Of a stretch of DNA of 33,367 nucleotides, positions 9,286 through 17,364 are shown one piece after another. Positions within the stretch are counted from its first letter, which is position 1; each line of letters begins with the position of its first letter. The notes beneath the pieces are model-generated. The model was not told where the DNA came from. It was given only the letters and a program-made list of their open reading frames with translations, and made no database searches. Source of the DNA: Bovifimicola sp964595785 (lineage in GTDB: Bacteria > Bacillota > Clostridia > Lachnospirales > Lachnospiraceae); the NCBI GenBank assembly GCA_964595785.1, contig CAZQRO010000010.1, positions 1 through 33,367 of the forward strand, read 5' to 3'. The position numbers and the translations under genes are program-made.

Positions 9286-9927
9286 ATGGATAATTTAGTG
9301 AAAGACAGGTTTTATGAAATAACGGATAATGTTAGGAATTCATTAGGCTTTATGCGTGAAGTTGCTAATAGACTAGAAATACTTGATGATAAAAATATAG
9401 AAAAGATACAATGTATAGAATTTATACGTGATAATATTGAAATACTTATGGCACAAATTGAGGAAATACAAGAGTATTATGATGAGCAGAATAAGAGGAT
9501 TGATTATTCTTCTATAAAGAAATTCACAGACAGTTTTGTTATGAGCGACACAAGGATATTAATAGTAGACGATAATGAAATTAATAATTATGTTGTTGAA
9601 CAGATGCTCAAAAGATTTAAAGTGGAAGTAGATATTGCATTAAGTGGTGAAGAGGCAATTGAATTATTTGAGCAAAAAGATTATGACTTAATTTTAATGG
9701 ATTATTTACTGCCACCCGGAATCAATGGAGTTGAAACAGTAAAAAGAATCAGGGAATCAGGCAAAAAAGGTGAAAATCAGTTAATAATAGGATTGACATC
9801 TAATACAATCGATGAATTTAAAGAAGGGCTTAATAAGTATAATGTAGAGTTGATATTATTTAAGCCGATTAAATATCAGCAGATGGCAGTTATTCTGCAA
9901 AAAGAGCTTGCTGATAAGGTCATTTAA
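9286..9927 (+). CDS. Orphan response-regulator receiver (REC) protein without output domain
   Basis: 213 residues. Residues about 90-213 form a CheY-like receiver: acidic pair D95-D96 (ILIVDDNEINNY), phosphoacceptor D139 (LILMDYLLPPG), conserved threonine T171 (GLTSN) and lysine K193 (LFKPIK). The NEINNYVVEQML stretch resembles receivers of hybrid histidine kinases. The first 85 residues are helical and charged, with no histidine, so they are not a working HPt or kinase dimerisation domain; they may be a degenerate one or a partner-binding bundle. No DNA-binding or enzymatic output domain and no kinase gene adjoins it. Start: AGGAGG at 9273-9278 lies 7 bases before ATG 9286; the frame could extend to TTG 9241 but without a ribosome site. 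Confidence 0.85.
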   Translation: MDNLVKDRFYEITDNVRNSLGFMREVANRLEILDDKNIEKIQCIEFIRDNIEILMAQIEEIQEYYDEQNKRIDYSSIKKFTDSFVMSDTRILIVDDNEINNYVVEQMLKRFKVEVDIALSGEEAIELFEQKDYDLILMDYLLPPGINGVETVKRIRESGKKGENQLIIGLTSNTIDEFKEGLNKYNVELILFKPIKYQQMAVILQKELADKVI

Positions 9928-9970
9928 GAGTTTTTATATTTTGTTTCAAATTTATTTTTTTTTAAAAAAC

Positions 9971-9999
9971 TTTACAGATAGAAAGCATTAAAGTATAAT
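9971..9999 (+). promoter_or_regulatory. Promoter of icd
   Basis: TTTACA (9971-9976), a 17-base spacer and a perfect TATAAT (9994-9999). The leader would be about 40 bases. Confidence 0.7.
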
Positions 10000-10046
10000 A
10001 CAAATTATTATGAAATTGAATTTTATTATATTTTGGAGGTACGGTA

Positions 10047-11255
10047 ATGTCTAAAATTAAGATGACAACACCATTAGTAGAGATGGATGGTGATGAAATG
10101 ACAAGGATTCTATGGAAGATGATTAAGGATGAGTTATTAACACCTTTTGTAGAATTGAATACAGAATATTATGATTTGGGTTTAGAGAACAGAAATGCCA
10201 CAGACGATAAAGTTACGGTAGATTCTGCAGAGGCAACAAAGAAATATGGTGTAGCTGTTAAATGTGCAACAATTACACCTAATGCATCAAGAATGACTGA
10301 ATATAATTTGAAAGAAATGTGGAAGAGTCCTAATGGAACTATAAGAGCTATTCTTGATGGAACTGTTTTCAGAGCACCAATCATTGTAAAGGGAATAGAG
10401 CCATGTGTCCGTAACTGGAAGAAACCTATTACAATTGCAAGACATGCATATGGTGATGTATATAAGGCAACCGAAATGAAGATTCAGGGTGCAGGCAAGG
10501 CTGAATTGGTATTTACCGATGAAAATGGTAATGAGTCAAGAGAATTAATTCATAATTTTACAGGTGCCGGAGTTATTCAGGGACAGCATAATATTGTGAA
10601 ATCTATTGATAGTTTTGCAAGAAGTTGTTTTACGTTTGCCCTTGCAACTAAGCAGGATTTATGGTTTGCAACTAAGGATACTATTTCTAAGAAATATGAC
10701 CATACTTTTAAAGACAGATTTAATGAAATATTTGAAGCCGAATATGCAGACAGGTTTAAAGAAGCAGGTATAACATATTTCTACACATTAATAGACGATG
10801 CAGTAGCAAGAGTTATGAAATCAGAGGGTGGATACATCTGGGCATGTAAGAATTATGATGGAGATGTAATGAGTGATATGGTTTCATCTGCATTTGGTTC
10901 ACTTGCAATGATGACTTCAGTTCTTGTATCTCCTGACGGATATTATGAGTATGAGGCTGCTCATGGAACAGTTCAGAGACATTATTATAAACATTTAAAA
11001 GGTGAAGAGACATCTACAAATTCTGTTGCAACAATATTTGCATGGAGCGGCGCACTTAGAAAACGCGGTGAATTAGATAGTAATAATGAATTAGTTACAT
11101 TTGCGGATAAGCTTGAACAGGCATGCATTAAGACAATAGAAGACGGAAAGATGACAAAGGACTTAGCACTTATTACAACTATTGAGAATCCGGTGGTTCT
11201 TAACAGTGAGAACTTTATCAAGGCAATCCGTGAAACTTTAGAAGGAATGTGTTAA
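10047..11255 (+). CDS. icd: NADP-dependent isocitrate dehydrogenase (eukaryote-type, subfamily II)
   Basis: Oxidatively decarboxylates isocitrate to 2-oxoglutarate with NADP+. The 402 residues match the homodimeric NADP-IDH type found in eukaryotic cytosol and mitochondria and in some anaerobes, not the E. coli type. Signatures: VEMDGDEMTRILWKMIKDEL at the N-terminus, the substrate-binding loop KSPNGTIRAILDGTVFRAPI, the RHAYGDVYKA segment, DDAVARVMKSEGGYIWACKN with metal-binding aspartates, and the nucleotide region EAAHGTVQRHYYKH followed by SVATIFAW. Start: GGAGG lies about 8 bases before the ATG. The DUF1653 gene starts 3 bases after the stop, so the two are co-transcribed. A probable citrate synthase lies 1.9 kb downstream; no aconitase is in the window. 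Confidence 0.96.
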   Translation: MSKIKMTTPLVEMDGDEMTRILWKMIKDELLTPFVELNTEYYDLGLENRNATDDKVTVDSAEATKKYGVAVKCATITPNASRMTEYNLKEMWKSPNGTIRAILDGTVFRAPIIVKGIEPCVRNWKKPITIARHAYGDVYKATEMKIQGAGKAELVFTDENGNESRELIHNFTGAGVIQGQHNIVKSIDSFARSCFTFALATKQDLWFATKDTISKKYDHTFKDRFNEIFEAEYADRFKEAGITYFYTLIDDAVARVMKSEGGYIWACKNYDGDVMSDMVSSAFGSLAMMTSVLVSPDGYYEYEAAHGTVQRHYYKHLKGEETSTNSVATIFAWSGALRKRGELDSNNELVTFADKLEQACIKTIEDGKMTKDLALITTIENPVVLNSENFIKAIRETLEGMC

Positions 11256-11258
11256 TAA

Positions 11259-11867
11259 ATGAGTGATATAGAGAGAAATGTTTGTCCGGGACAGATATAC
11301 AGGCATTTTAAAGGTAAAATCTATCAGATAATTACAGTTGCCATTAATTCTGAAACTAATGAGAATATGGTGGTTTACCAACAGTTATATGGAGAATTCA
11401 AGGTGTATGTCAGGCCGTATGACATGTTTGTAAGTGAAGTAGAACATAATAAATATCCGAATGTAAGTCAGAAGTACAGGTTTGAACTTATTGATATAGA
11501 AGCAGAGAATAATACTGTAATAAATAGTAATATGGAAAAAGAAACTTTAGAAGAATCTGATATTATAAATTTTAATAGTATGGAAAATTCTGATATGGCA
11601 GTTTCTGACACAGAAAGTTATGCGACAGTACAAGAAGAATATTCCGGTGCTGACAAAAGGCTTATTGAATTTCTTGATGCCGATACATTTGATGAAAAGA
11701 GAAAAGTCCTTATCAGCATTAAAGATAATATTACAGACAGGCTTATTGATGATATGGCGGCATCAATTGATGTAACAGTTGATGATGGCAATATGGAAGA
11801 CAGATTCTTAAGTCTTTTGACATGTATTAATACCAGAGCCAAATATGAAGTAAACAGACTTCGTTAA
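11259..11867 (+). CDS. DUF1653 domain protein of unknown function
   Basis: 202 residues. Residues about 8-75 match the DUF1653 pattern, seen here as PGQIYRHFKGKIYQI, then VVYQQLYGEFKVYVRPYDMF. This is a small beta-rich domain without a known activity. The rest is an acidic linker (about 80-130) and a helical C-terminal segment (about 130-200, with RLIEFLDADTFDEKRKVL and RLIDDMAASIDV) that I do not recognise. It starts 3 bases after the icd stop and ends at a strong terminator, so it is the second and last gene of the icd operon. No functional link to isocitrate metabolism can be read from the sequence. Confidence 0.85.
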   Translation: MSDIERNVCPGQIYRHFKGKIYQIITVAINSETNENMVVYQQLYGEFKVYVRPYDMFVSEVEHNKYPNVSQKYRFELIDIEAENNTVINSNMEKETLEESDIINFNSMENSDMAVSDTESYATVQEEYSGADKRLIEFLDADTFDEKRKVLISIKDNITDRLIDDMAASIDVTVDDGNMEDRFLSLLTCINTRAKYEVNRLR

Positions 11868-11899
11868 AAAAATCTCGCCAATTAAGGCGAGATTTTTTT
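11866..11899. terminator. Bidirectional terminator between the icd operon and arcC
   Basis: A 14-bp perfect stem (11866-11879 with 11886-11899), 6-base loop, seven A on the left and seven T on the right. It lies between convergent genes and overlaps the DUF1653 stop codon. Confidence 0.92.
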
Positions 11900-11908
11900 A
11901 TTATATAT

Positions 11909-12850
11909 TTACTTAATTATTGTTCCAATATTACCCCTGACACCTGCTTTAGCCTTATCAAGGTTAGTGATAATGGCTTTTCTGTTCTTGCCTGCCACTA
12001 CGAAGTTAAGAGCAGCCTCGACTTTAGGAAGAGTAGTAAGGGGATTAAGGTCTCCATTGGCAATTAATTCATTTGCTTTATCTACACTTAAGTCCTTTAA
12101 CTCTTTAATACTGCCGTCATTATCAGTAAGAGTGATACAATCACTTGAAGTAAGAATAAGTAATTCGTCTGCATCTATCATATCTGCAAGTTTAGCAGCA
12201 GTATAATCTTTCTCGATAACTGCACTAGCACCTTTAAGTCCCTTGATCTGGTCAAGTACCGGAATTCCACCGCCACCGGCAGCAATGACAAGCTGATTGG
12301 CATCAACTAAAGCCTTAATGGCATCAATTTCGTATATATCTACAGGCTTTGGAGAAGCAATAATTCTTCTGTAGCCTTTGCCTTCTTCTGATTCCTCGTA
12401 TACAACATAATTGCCCTTATGTTCTTCAAGTTCAGCCTCTTCTTTAGTCATATATCTTCCGATAATCTTGGTAGGATTATGAAATGCCTTATCAAATGGG
12501 TCTACACGAACCTGTGTAATAATAGTAGAAACAGGTTTATAGATACCTCTGTTTAACAATTCTGTTCTAATGGCATTCTGCAAATCGAATCCGATATATC
12601 CCTGACTCATTGCACCGCATACAGACATAGGAGCAACAGTGTATTTAGAATCAAGTCTGCTGAATTCTGTCATGGCTGTCTGAATCATTCCAACCTGTGG
12701 TCCGTTACTGTGGGTAATTACTACCTCGTATTTCTCTTCTACTAAATCTGCAATAGCATTAGCAGCCTTTTTAACATTTTCCTGCTGCTTTGGAAATGTA
12801 TCACCAAAAGCGTTACGTCCAAGGGCAACGACAATCTTTTTATTTTCCAT
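11909..12850 (-). CDS. arcC: Carbamate kinase
   Basis: Amino-acid-kinase-fold enzyme that makes ATP from carbamoyl phosphate and ADP. Motifs: VALGRNAFGDTFPKQQ at the N-terminus, VITHSNGPQVGM, CGAMSQGYIGFDLQNA, AAGGGGIPV and the C-terminal EAALNFVVAGKNRKAIIT. 313 residues is normal. Many relatives have ALGGNAL or ALGHNAL where this has ALGRNAF. The gene stands alone: no arginine deiminase, ornithine or putrescine carbamoyltransferase, or antiporter is nearby, so its carbamoyl-phosphate source lies elsewhere in the genome. A GGAGAG site lies about 8 bases before the ATG. Small palindromes lie just upstream. Confidence 0.95.
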   Translation of the reverse strand: MENKKIVVALGRNAFGDTFPKQQENVKKAANAIADLVEEKYEVVITHSNGPQVGMIQTAMTEFSRLDSKYTVAPMSVCGAMSQGYIGFDLQNAIRTELLNRGIYKPVSTIITQVRVDPFDKAFHNPTKIIGRYMTKEEAELEEHKGNYVVYEESEEGKGYRRIIASPKPVDIYEIDAIKALVDANQLVIAAGGGGIPVLDQIKGLKGASAVIEKDYTAAKLADMIDADELLILTSSDCITLTDNDGSIKELKDLSVDKANELIANGDLNPLTTLPKVEAALNFVVAGKNRKAIITNLDKAKAGVRGNIGTIIK

Positions 12851-12898
12851 AATAATCTCTCCATTTCAAATCATTTTTGCGTGAAAATAACTTGTATT

Positions 12899-12922
12899 TA
12901 CATAATGTATTACAATGTAACA
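12899..12922. promoter_or_regulatory. Tandem short palindromes upstream of arcC (possible operator)
   Basis: TACATAATGTA (12899-12909) abuts TTACAATGTAA (12910-12920); both are perfect 5+1+5 palindromes about one helical turn apart. The 17-mer at 12906-12922 fits 11 of 13 fixed positions of the GlnR/TnrA pattern TGTNANAWWWTNTNACA. They lie 49-72 bases upstream of the arcC start. A nitrogen-control site is only a guess. Confidence 0.3.
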
Positions 12923-13103
12923 CAATATAATATTACATAATTATAATTTATATAGTGGAAAAATACAAGCACAATTAATACAGTAATTGGCGGAAGCAGT
13001 ATAGCATAAATTGTCTGACAAAACAATAAAAAAGTACAAATTGAAAGAAAATGTGTATAACTTTGTGTATATTGTGGAAAAAATCAAAATACTTAAAAAG
13101 TGA

Positions 13104-13132
13104 TTGACAAACATTGCATAATTGTATACAAT
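13104..13132 (+). promoter_or_regulatory. Promoter of the citrate synthase-gntR operon
   Basis: TTGACA (13104-13109), a 17-base spacer and TACAAT (13127-13132). The -10 is inside the 32-bp palindrome, so a bound regulator would block RNA polymerase. Confidence 0.75.
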
Positions 13133-13142
13133 TATGCAATGT
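13111..13142. promoter_or_regulatory. Perfect 32-bp palindromic operator, probably for the GntR regulator
   Basis: The half ACATTGCATAATTG is followed by the self-complementary TATA and by its exact reverse complement; all 16 pairs match. The core TTGTATACAA fits the GntR-family pattern (yGTM/KACy halves). It lies in the spacer and -10 of the operon promoter and ends just before the GAGGAG ribosome site. The FCD-type GntR regulator encoded second in the operon is the obvious binder, giving autoregulation. The binder is inferred; the palindrome is directly visible. Confidence 0.75.
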
Positions 13143-13156
13143 GAGGAGATTGTGAT

Positions 13157-14551
13157 ATGGATAACAGACCTGTTGTAGAGAATCAGAAAACAAAATTATT
13201 AGAACTTGAAGAACATATATATCATTTAGTTGATGTAGATAAGCCAAATGTTTATCATAATTTATTTCCTTATGATGAAGTACCTAAGATAGCTTTTAAT
13301 GAAAGAATTGTACCACATAATATGCCGGAAGAAATTTGGATTACAGATACAACATTTAGAGACGGACAGCAGTCAAGGGCTCCATATACAACAGACCAGA
13401 TTGTAACTATTTATGATTATTTACATAAATTAGGCGGACCAAAAGGAATAGTAAGACAGAGTGAGTTTTTCTTATATAGTAAGAAAGATAGAGATGCTGT
13501 CTATAAATGTATGGAAAAAGGATATAAATTCCCGGAGATAACCAGTTGGATTCGTGCCAGTAAAAAGGATTTTGAACTTGTTAAAGATATAGGAATGAAA
13601 GAAACAGGTATTTTAGTAAGCTGTTCAGATTATCATATATTTTATAAGATGAAGATGACAAGAAGAGAGTGTATGAATCACTATCTGAGTGTTATAAGAG
13701 AGTGTTTAGAGACAGGAATCAGTCCGAGATGTCATCTTGAAGATATAACACGCTCGGATATATATGGATTTGTAATACCATTTTGTATGGAACTGATGAA
13801 ATTGCAGGAAGAATATAATATTCCTGTTAAAATCAGGGCATGTGATACTATGGGTTATGGTGTGAATTTTTCAGGTGCGGTTATCCCACGTTCCGTTCAG
13901 GGAATTATCTACGGACTTATAACAAATGCAGGAGTGCCGTCATCACAGTTAGAATGGCATGGGCATAATGATTTCTACAAGGCTGTAACTAACTCTACTA
14001 CGGCATGGATATATGGTGCAAGCGGAGTTAACTGTTCATTATTTGGAATAGGTGAACGAACAGGCAACACCCCTCTTGAGGCAATGGTATTTGAATATGC
14101 ACAGTTAAAGGGTACATTGGATGGAATGGATACTACGGTAATAACAGATTTGGCAAATTATTTCCATGATGAAATCGGATATGAAATTCCTTCAAGAACA
14201 CCATTTGCAGGTAAGAATTTTAATGTGACAAGAGCGGGAATACATGCTGATGGATTACTTAAGAATGAAGAAATTTATAATATATTTGATACGGATAAAT
14301 TCTTAAAACGTCCGGTATTAGTAGCGGTATCGAATACATCAGGACTTGCAGGAATTGCTCATTGGATTAATACTTATTTCAGACTGACGGAGAGTAAAAA
14401 GGTGGATAAGACTTCTGAACTTGTTCAGAGAGTAAAGCATTGGGTAGACGAAGAATATGAAGATGGAAGAGTTACTGTCATTGCTGATAATGAATTAATT
14501 GAAATTATTAACAAGACCTGTAAGGAACTCGGAATTACATTAGGCAAATAA
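13157..14551 (+). CDS. Probable Re-type citrate synthase (homocitrate/isopropylmalate synthase family)
   Basis: A DRE-TIM-type acyl-CoA lyase of 464 residues. The catalytic Arg-Asp is R68-D69 in DTTFRDGQQ, metal-binding histidines are H268 and H270 (EWHGHNDF), and GERTGNTPLEA and NVTRAGIHADGL follow. It differs from LeuA in lacking the C-terminal leucine-binding domain and from short homocitrate synthases in having an N-terminal extension of about 55 residues. The extension, overall length and phrases such as RQSEFFLYSKKDR and CHLEDITRSDIYGF match, as I remember them, the anaerobe proteins shown to be Re-citrate synthase (type CKL_0973 of Clostridium kluyveri). The nearby icd supports a role in making citrate for 2-oxoglutarate and glutamate. 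Homocitrate synthase or 2-isopropylmalate synthase remain alternatives. A GAGGAG site precedes the ATG. Confidence 0.75.
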   Translation: MDNRPVVENQKTKLLELEEHIYHLVDVDKPNVYHNLFPYDEVPKIAFNERIVPHNMPEEIWITDTTFRDGQQSRAPYTTDQIVTIYDYLHKLGGPKGIVRQSEFFLYSKKDRDAVYKCMEKGYKFPEITSWIRASKKDFELVKDIGMKETGILVSCSDYHIFYKMKMTRRECMNHYLSVIRECLETGISPRCHLEDITRSDIYGFVIPFCMELMKLQEEYNIPVKIRACDTMGYGVNFSGAVIPRSVQGIIYGLITNAGVPSSQLEWHGHNDFYKAVTNSTTAWIYGASGVNCSLFGIGERTGNTPLEAMVFEYAQLKGTLDGMDTTVITDLANYFHDEIGYEIPSRTPFAGKNFNVTRAGIHADGLLKNEEIYNIFDTDKFLKRPVLVAVSNTSGLAGIAHWINTYFRLTESKKVDKTSELVQRVKHWVDEEYEDGRVTVIADNELIEIINKTCKELGITLGK

Positions 14552-14565
14552 GGAGAAGTGATTTA

Positions 14566-15234
14566 ATGGATAAGAGTGGGCAAATCAAAGCGAGTGATAA
14601 ATATTCTCTGCAGGGAAGAGTTTTCAATCGCCTGCGGGAGGATATTTTGTCAGGAATATATAAAGAAGATGATGAATTAAAAGAGTTGTCAATTGGCACT
14701 GAATTAGGAGTCAGCAGAACTCCTGTCAGAGAGGCACTAAGACAGCTTGAATTAGAAGGTTTAGTCAGAATCGTACCTAATAAGGGTGCCTATGTTGTCG
14801 GCATAAGCAACAAAGATTTAAAAGATATTTATGAAATGCGTGCGAGACTCGAGGGTCTGTGTGCCAGATGGGCGGTTAAAAATGCCACAGAAGAAGATAT
14901 TTCAAGGTTAGAAGAGATATCTGATTTATCCGAGTTTCATTCGAAAAAGAATAAATACGATAAAGTATTAGAACTTGATAATGAATTTCATGAATTATTA
15001 TATGATATGGCAGACAGTAAAATGTTATGTAAGACTTTATCTGATTTTCATCACTATCTTGAAGTAATAAGAAAGAAAACCCTGTCTTCACATGAAAGAG
15101 TAGTAGACTCAATCAGGGAACACAGGGATATAGTTGAAGCCATTAAAGAAAAAGACAAGGCTAAGGCTGAAAAACTGGCTATTCTTCATATGAAGAATAC
15201 CATTAAAAATATTGAAGAACATAAACTTCTCTAG
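14566..15234 (+). CDS. GntR-family transcriptional regulator, FCD (FadR-type) subfamily
   Basis: 222 residues. The winged helix-turn-helix is at about residues 15-80, with the GntR recognition segment LGVSRTPVREALRQLELEGL (47-66) and NKGAYVVGIS as wing. The C-terminal all-helical FCD ligand domain carries the usual metal ligands D138, H142, H186 and H208, implying a small carboxylate ligand. It follows the citrate synthase gene by 14 bases with AAGGAG as ribosome site, so both are one operon. It most likely represses the operon by binding the 32-bp palindrome on the promoter, with citrate or another organic acid as effector (inferred). Confidence 0.93.
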   Translation: MDKSGQIKASDKYSLQGRVFNRLREDILSGIYKEDDELKELSIGTELGVSRTPVREALRQLELEGLVRIVPNKGAYVVGISNKDLKDIYEMRARLEGLCARWAVKNATEEDISRLEEISDLSEFHSKKNKYDKVLELDNEFHELLYDMADSKMLCKTLSDFHHYLEVIRKKTLSSHERVVDSIREHRDIVEAIKEKDKAKAEKLAILHMKNTIKNIEEHKLL

Positions 15235-15267
15235 AACATTATACTAAGTATATTAGTTTACAAATAA

Positions 15268-17181
15268 TTACACCAGAGATTCCCAAAGTTCATATAGTTC
15301 TTCTAATTCTGCATTAATGGATTCGAGTTCTTTAGATATCTGCATTAGTTCGCCTACATTTGAAGCGATGTCGGGATTATTCATTTCTCCGGATAATTTA
15401 TTGGATTTATCTTCGAGTTCATTAATGCGTTCTTCAGTTTTCTTTAATTCATTTTGCTTTTTGCGCTGTTTTGCCTGTTCCTCTTTCATGGATTTCCAGT
15501 CTGATTTAGACGAAGAAACACTTTCGGATTCATTTGCTTCAGATGTAACAGTTAAAGCGGCATAAACGGCAGTGAGTTCATCTCTCTTCTCAAGGTAATA
15601 ATCATAATTGCCGATATAATTAACAATTTTATTATTAGTCAGCTCGATTATACGGCTGGCTGTTTTATTGATAAAATAACGGTCATGTGACACATACAAA
15701 ATTGTACCGCCATAACTGTTAATTGCATTTTCTAAGATTTCCTTTGAAGTAATGTCTAAATGGTTTGTTGGTTCGTCAAGAATAAGAAAGTTTGCATTGG
15801 AAAGCATTAGTTTAGCAAGGGATACACGCCCACGCTCTCCACCGCTTAAATCTTTTATCTGTTTAAAAACATCATCGCCAGTAAATAGAAATGCAGCTAA
15901 AACATTTCGTATTTCTGTGTTAGTCATATCAGGGTATGCATCTGAAATTTCCTCAAAAAGAGTATTGTCCATGGTAAGGACGTGATGCTCCTGGTCATAA
16001 TATCCTATTTCGACCTTAGAGCCTAACTTCACTTCTCCATAATCAGCATCAATTAAGTTATTGATAATCTTAAGAATAGTAGTTTTACCGGTTCCGTTAT
16101 TGCCGATTATTCCTATCTTTTCTCCTCGTTTTATCTCAAAATTTATATCTGAAAATAAATGATTGCTGTCAAAGAATTTTGCAAGATTTTTGACTGACAA
16201 AACATCATTACCGCTGGTAGTTCTTGGTGTAAGTTTAAGATGCATTTCATCATCAATATACTTTGGCTTTTCTAAAACTTCTATTTTATTTAATTGTTTT
16301 TCACGGCTTTCAGCTCTTTTAACAGACTTTTCGCGGTTGAAGGATTTAAGCTTTTCAATAACTTCCTCCTGATGTTTGATTTCCTTCTGCTGATTATAGA
16401 ATTGTTTTAAGGCGGCTTCCCGAAGGGCTGCTTTCTTAGTGGCATAATCACTGTAATTGCCTGAATATGTAGTACATTTAGTATTTTCAATTTCTACAAC
16501 TTTAGTGACAATTTTATCTAAGAAATATCTGTCATGAGAAATGATAATTACTGCACCTTTGTAATTGCTTAAAAAATTCTCAAGCCATGAAATCGAATTC
16601 AAATCTAAATGGTTAGTAGGTTCGTCTAATAGAATTATGTCCGGTTTAGATAACAGAATTTTACTTAAGAACACACGGGTTTTCTGCCCGCCTGATAAGG
16701 TTTCAATCTTTCTGTTAAAATTATCTTCGGAAAATCCCAATCCTTTAAGAACACCTGTAATTTCACTCTTATATGCGTAACCATCATTTAATTCAAAAGA
16801 ATGGATAAGTCTTGAGTAGGTTTCTAGCAGTTTATCAAGTTTGTCACCTGTAGTGTTTTTCATCTCTGCTTCGATAGAACGGATATCGTGTTCCATTTCG
16901 ATAATATCCTTTTTAACTTCAAGCATTTCTTCGTAAATAGTGTGATGTCCTGCAATATCAGGGTGCTGTGACAGATATGATAAAGTTTTATCCTTTGACA
17001 CTGTTACAATACCATCATCGGGTTGTAATTCTCCTGTAATTATCTTGAATAAAGTTGATTTACCTGCGCCATTAATTCCTACAATTGCAACTTTTTCTCT
17101 GTCCTCAGAATGGAAGGAGCAGTTATCTAAAATGACTTTGCTGTCAAATGCTTTGCTTATATTATTACATGATAAAATCAT
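15268..17181 (-). CDS. ABC-F family ATPase (duplicated ABC domains)
   Basis: A soluble protein of 637 residues with two ABC ATPase domains and no membrane part, as in ABC-F proteins that act on the ribosome. Walker A motifs: GINGAGKST and GNNGTGKTT. Signatures: LSGGQKTRVFLSK and LSGGERGRVSLAK. Walker B: LLDEPTNHLDL and ILDEPTNHLDI. A charged linker separates them and a C-terminal coiled coil (about 555-635) ends the protein, as in YdiF/Uup-like members. Start at 17181 (MILSCNNISKAF): GAGGT lies 5 bases upstream, whereas the longer frame to 17250 has no ribosome site and adds residues outside the ABC fold. Resistance-type and housekeeping ABC-F proteins cannot be told apart here; a housekeeping role seems likelier. 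Confidence 0.93.
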   Translation of the reverse strand: MILSCNNISKAFDSKVILDNCSFHSEDREKVAIVGINGAGKSTLFKIITGELQPDDGIVTVSKDKTLSYLSQHPDIAGHHTIYEEMLEVKKDIIEMEHDIRSIEAEMKNTTGDKLDKLLETYSRLIHSFELNDGYAYKSEITGVLKGLGFSEDNFNRKIETLSGGQKTRVFLSKILLSKPDIILLDEPTNHLDLNSISWLENFLSNYKGAVIIISHDRYFLDKIVTKVVEIENTKCTTYSGNYSDYATKKAALREAALKQFYNQQKEIKHQEEVIEKLKSFNREKSVKRAESREKQLNKIEVLEKPKYIDDEMHLKLTPRTTSGNDVLSVKNLAKFFDSNHLFSDINFEIKRGEKIGIIGNNGTGKTTILKIINNLIDADYGEVKLGSKVEIGYYDQEHHVLTMDNTLFEEISDAYPDMTNTEIRNVLAAFLFTGDDVFKQIKDLSGGERGRVSLAKLMLSNANFLILDEPTNHLDITSKEILENAINSYGGTILYVSHDRYFINKTASRIIELTNNKIVNYIGNYDYYLEKRDELTAVYAALTVTSEANESESVSSSKSDWKSMKEEQAKQRKKQNELKKTEERINELEDKSNKLSGEMNNPDIASNVGELMQISKELESINAELEELYELWESLV

Positions 17182-17303
17182 AATTACCTCACTTGAAAAT
17201 AAATATTGTGTATTATTTAATGATATTAGTAATATATACGATTTTCTCATAGTTGTCTATTAACTTATTGAAAAAGATTGTTTAATTTTTATCAATGATA
17301 TGT

Positions 17304-17309
17304 TATAAT
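17304..17309 (+). promoter_or_regulatory. -10 element of rex
   Basis: A perfect TATAAT lies about 60 bases before the rex start. No good -35 is found at 16-18 bases spacing, so this is tentative. Confidence 0.35.
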
Positions 17310-17364
17310 AAAGCAAATATATTGAAAATTTATAAGATTGTAAATTTATATGGGAAGGTGTGCC

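Larger units (their letters stand above)
12851..13156. other. Divergent intergenic region arcC / citrate synthase
   Basis: 306 bases. On the arcC side, two abutting short palindromes lie at 12899-12909 (TACATAATGTA) and 12910-12920 (TTACAATGTAA). On the citrate-synthase side lie the promoter and the 32-bp palindrome listed separately. No gene is seen between them. Confidence 0.6.

Noticed and set aside
15240..15262. ACTAA/TTAGT mini-palindrome between the convergent gntR and ABC-F genes as a terminator
   Set aside because: Only 5 bp, all weak pairs, with no convincing T-run.
17240..17300. Possible Rex operator upstream of rex
   Set aside because: Partial TTGTC...TTAAC-like bits occur, but no paired TTGTTAA/TTAACAA inverted repeat is present.
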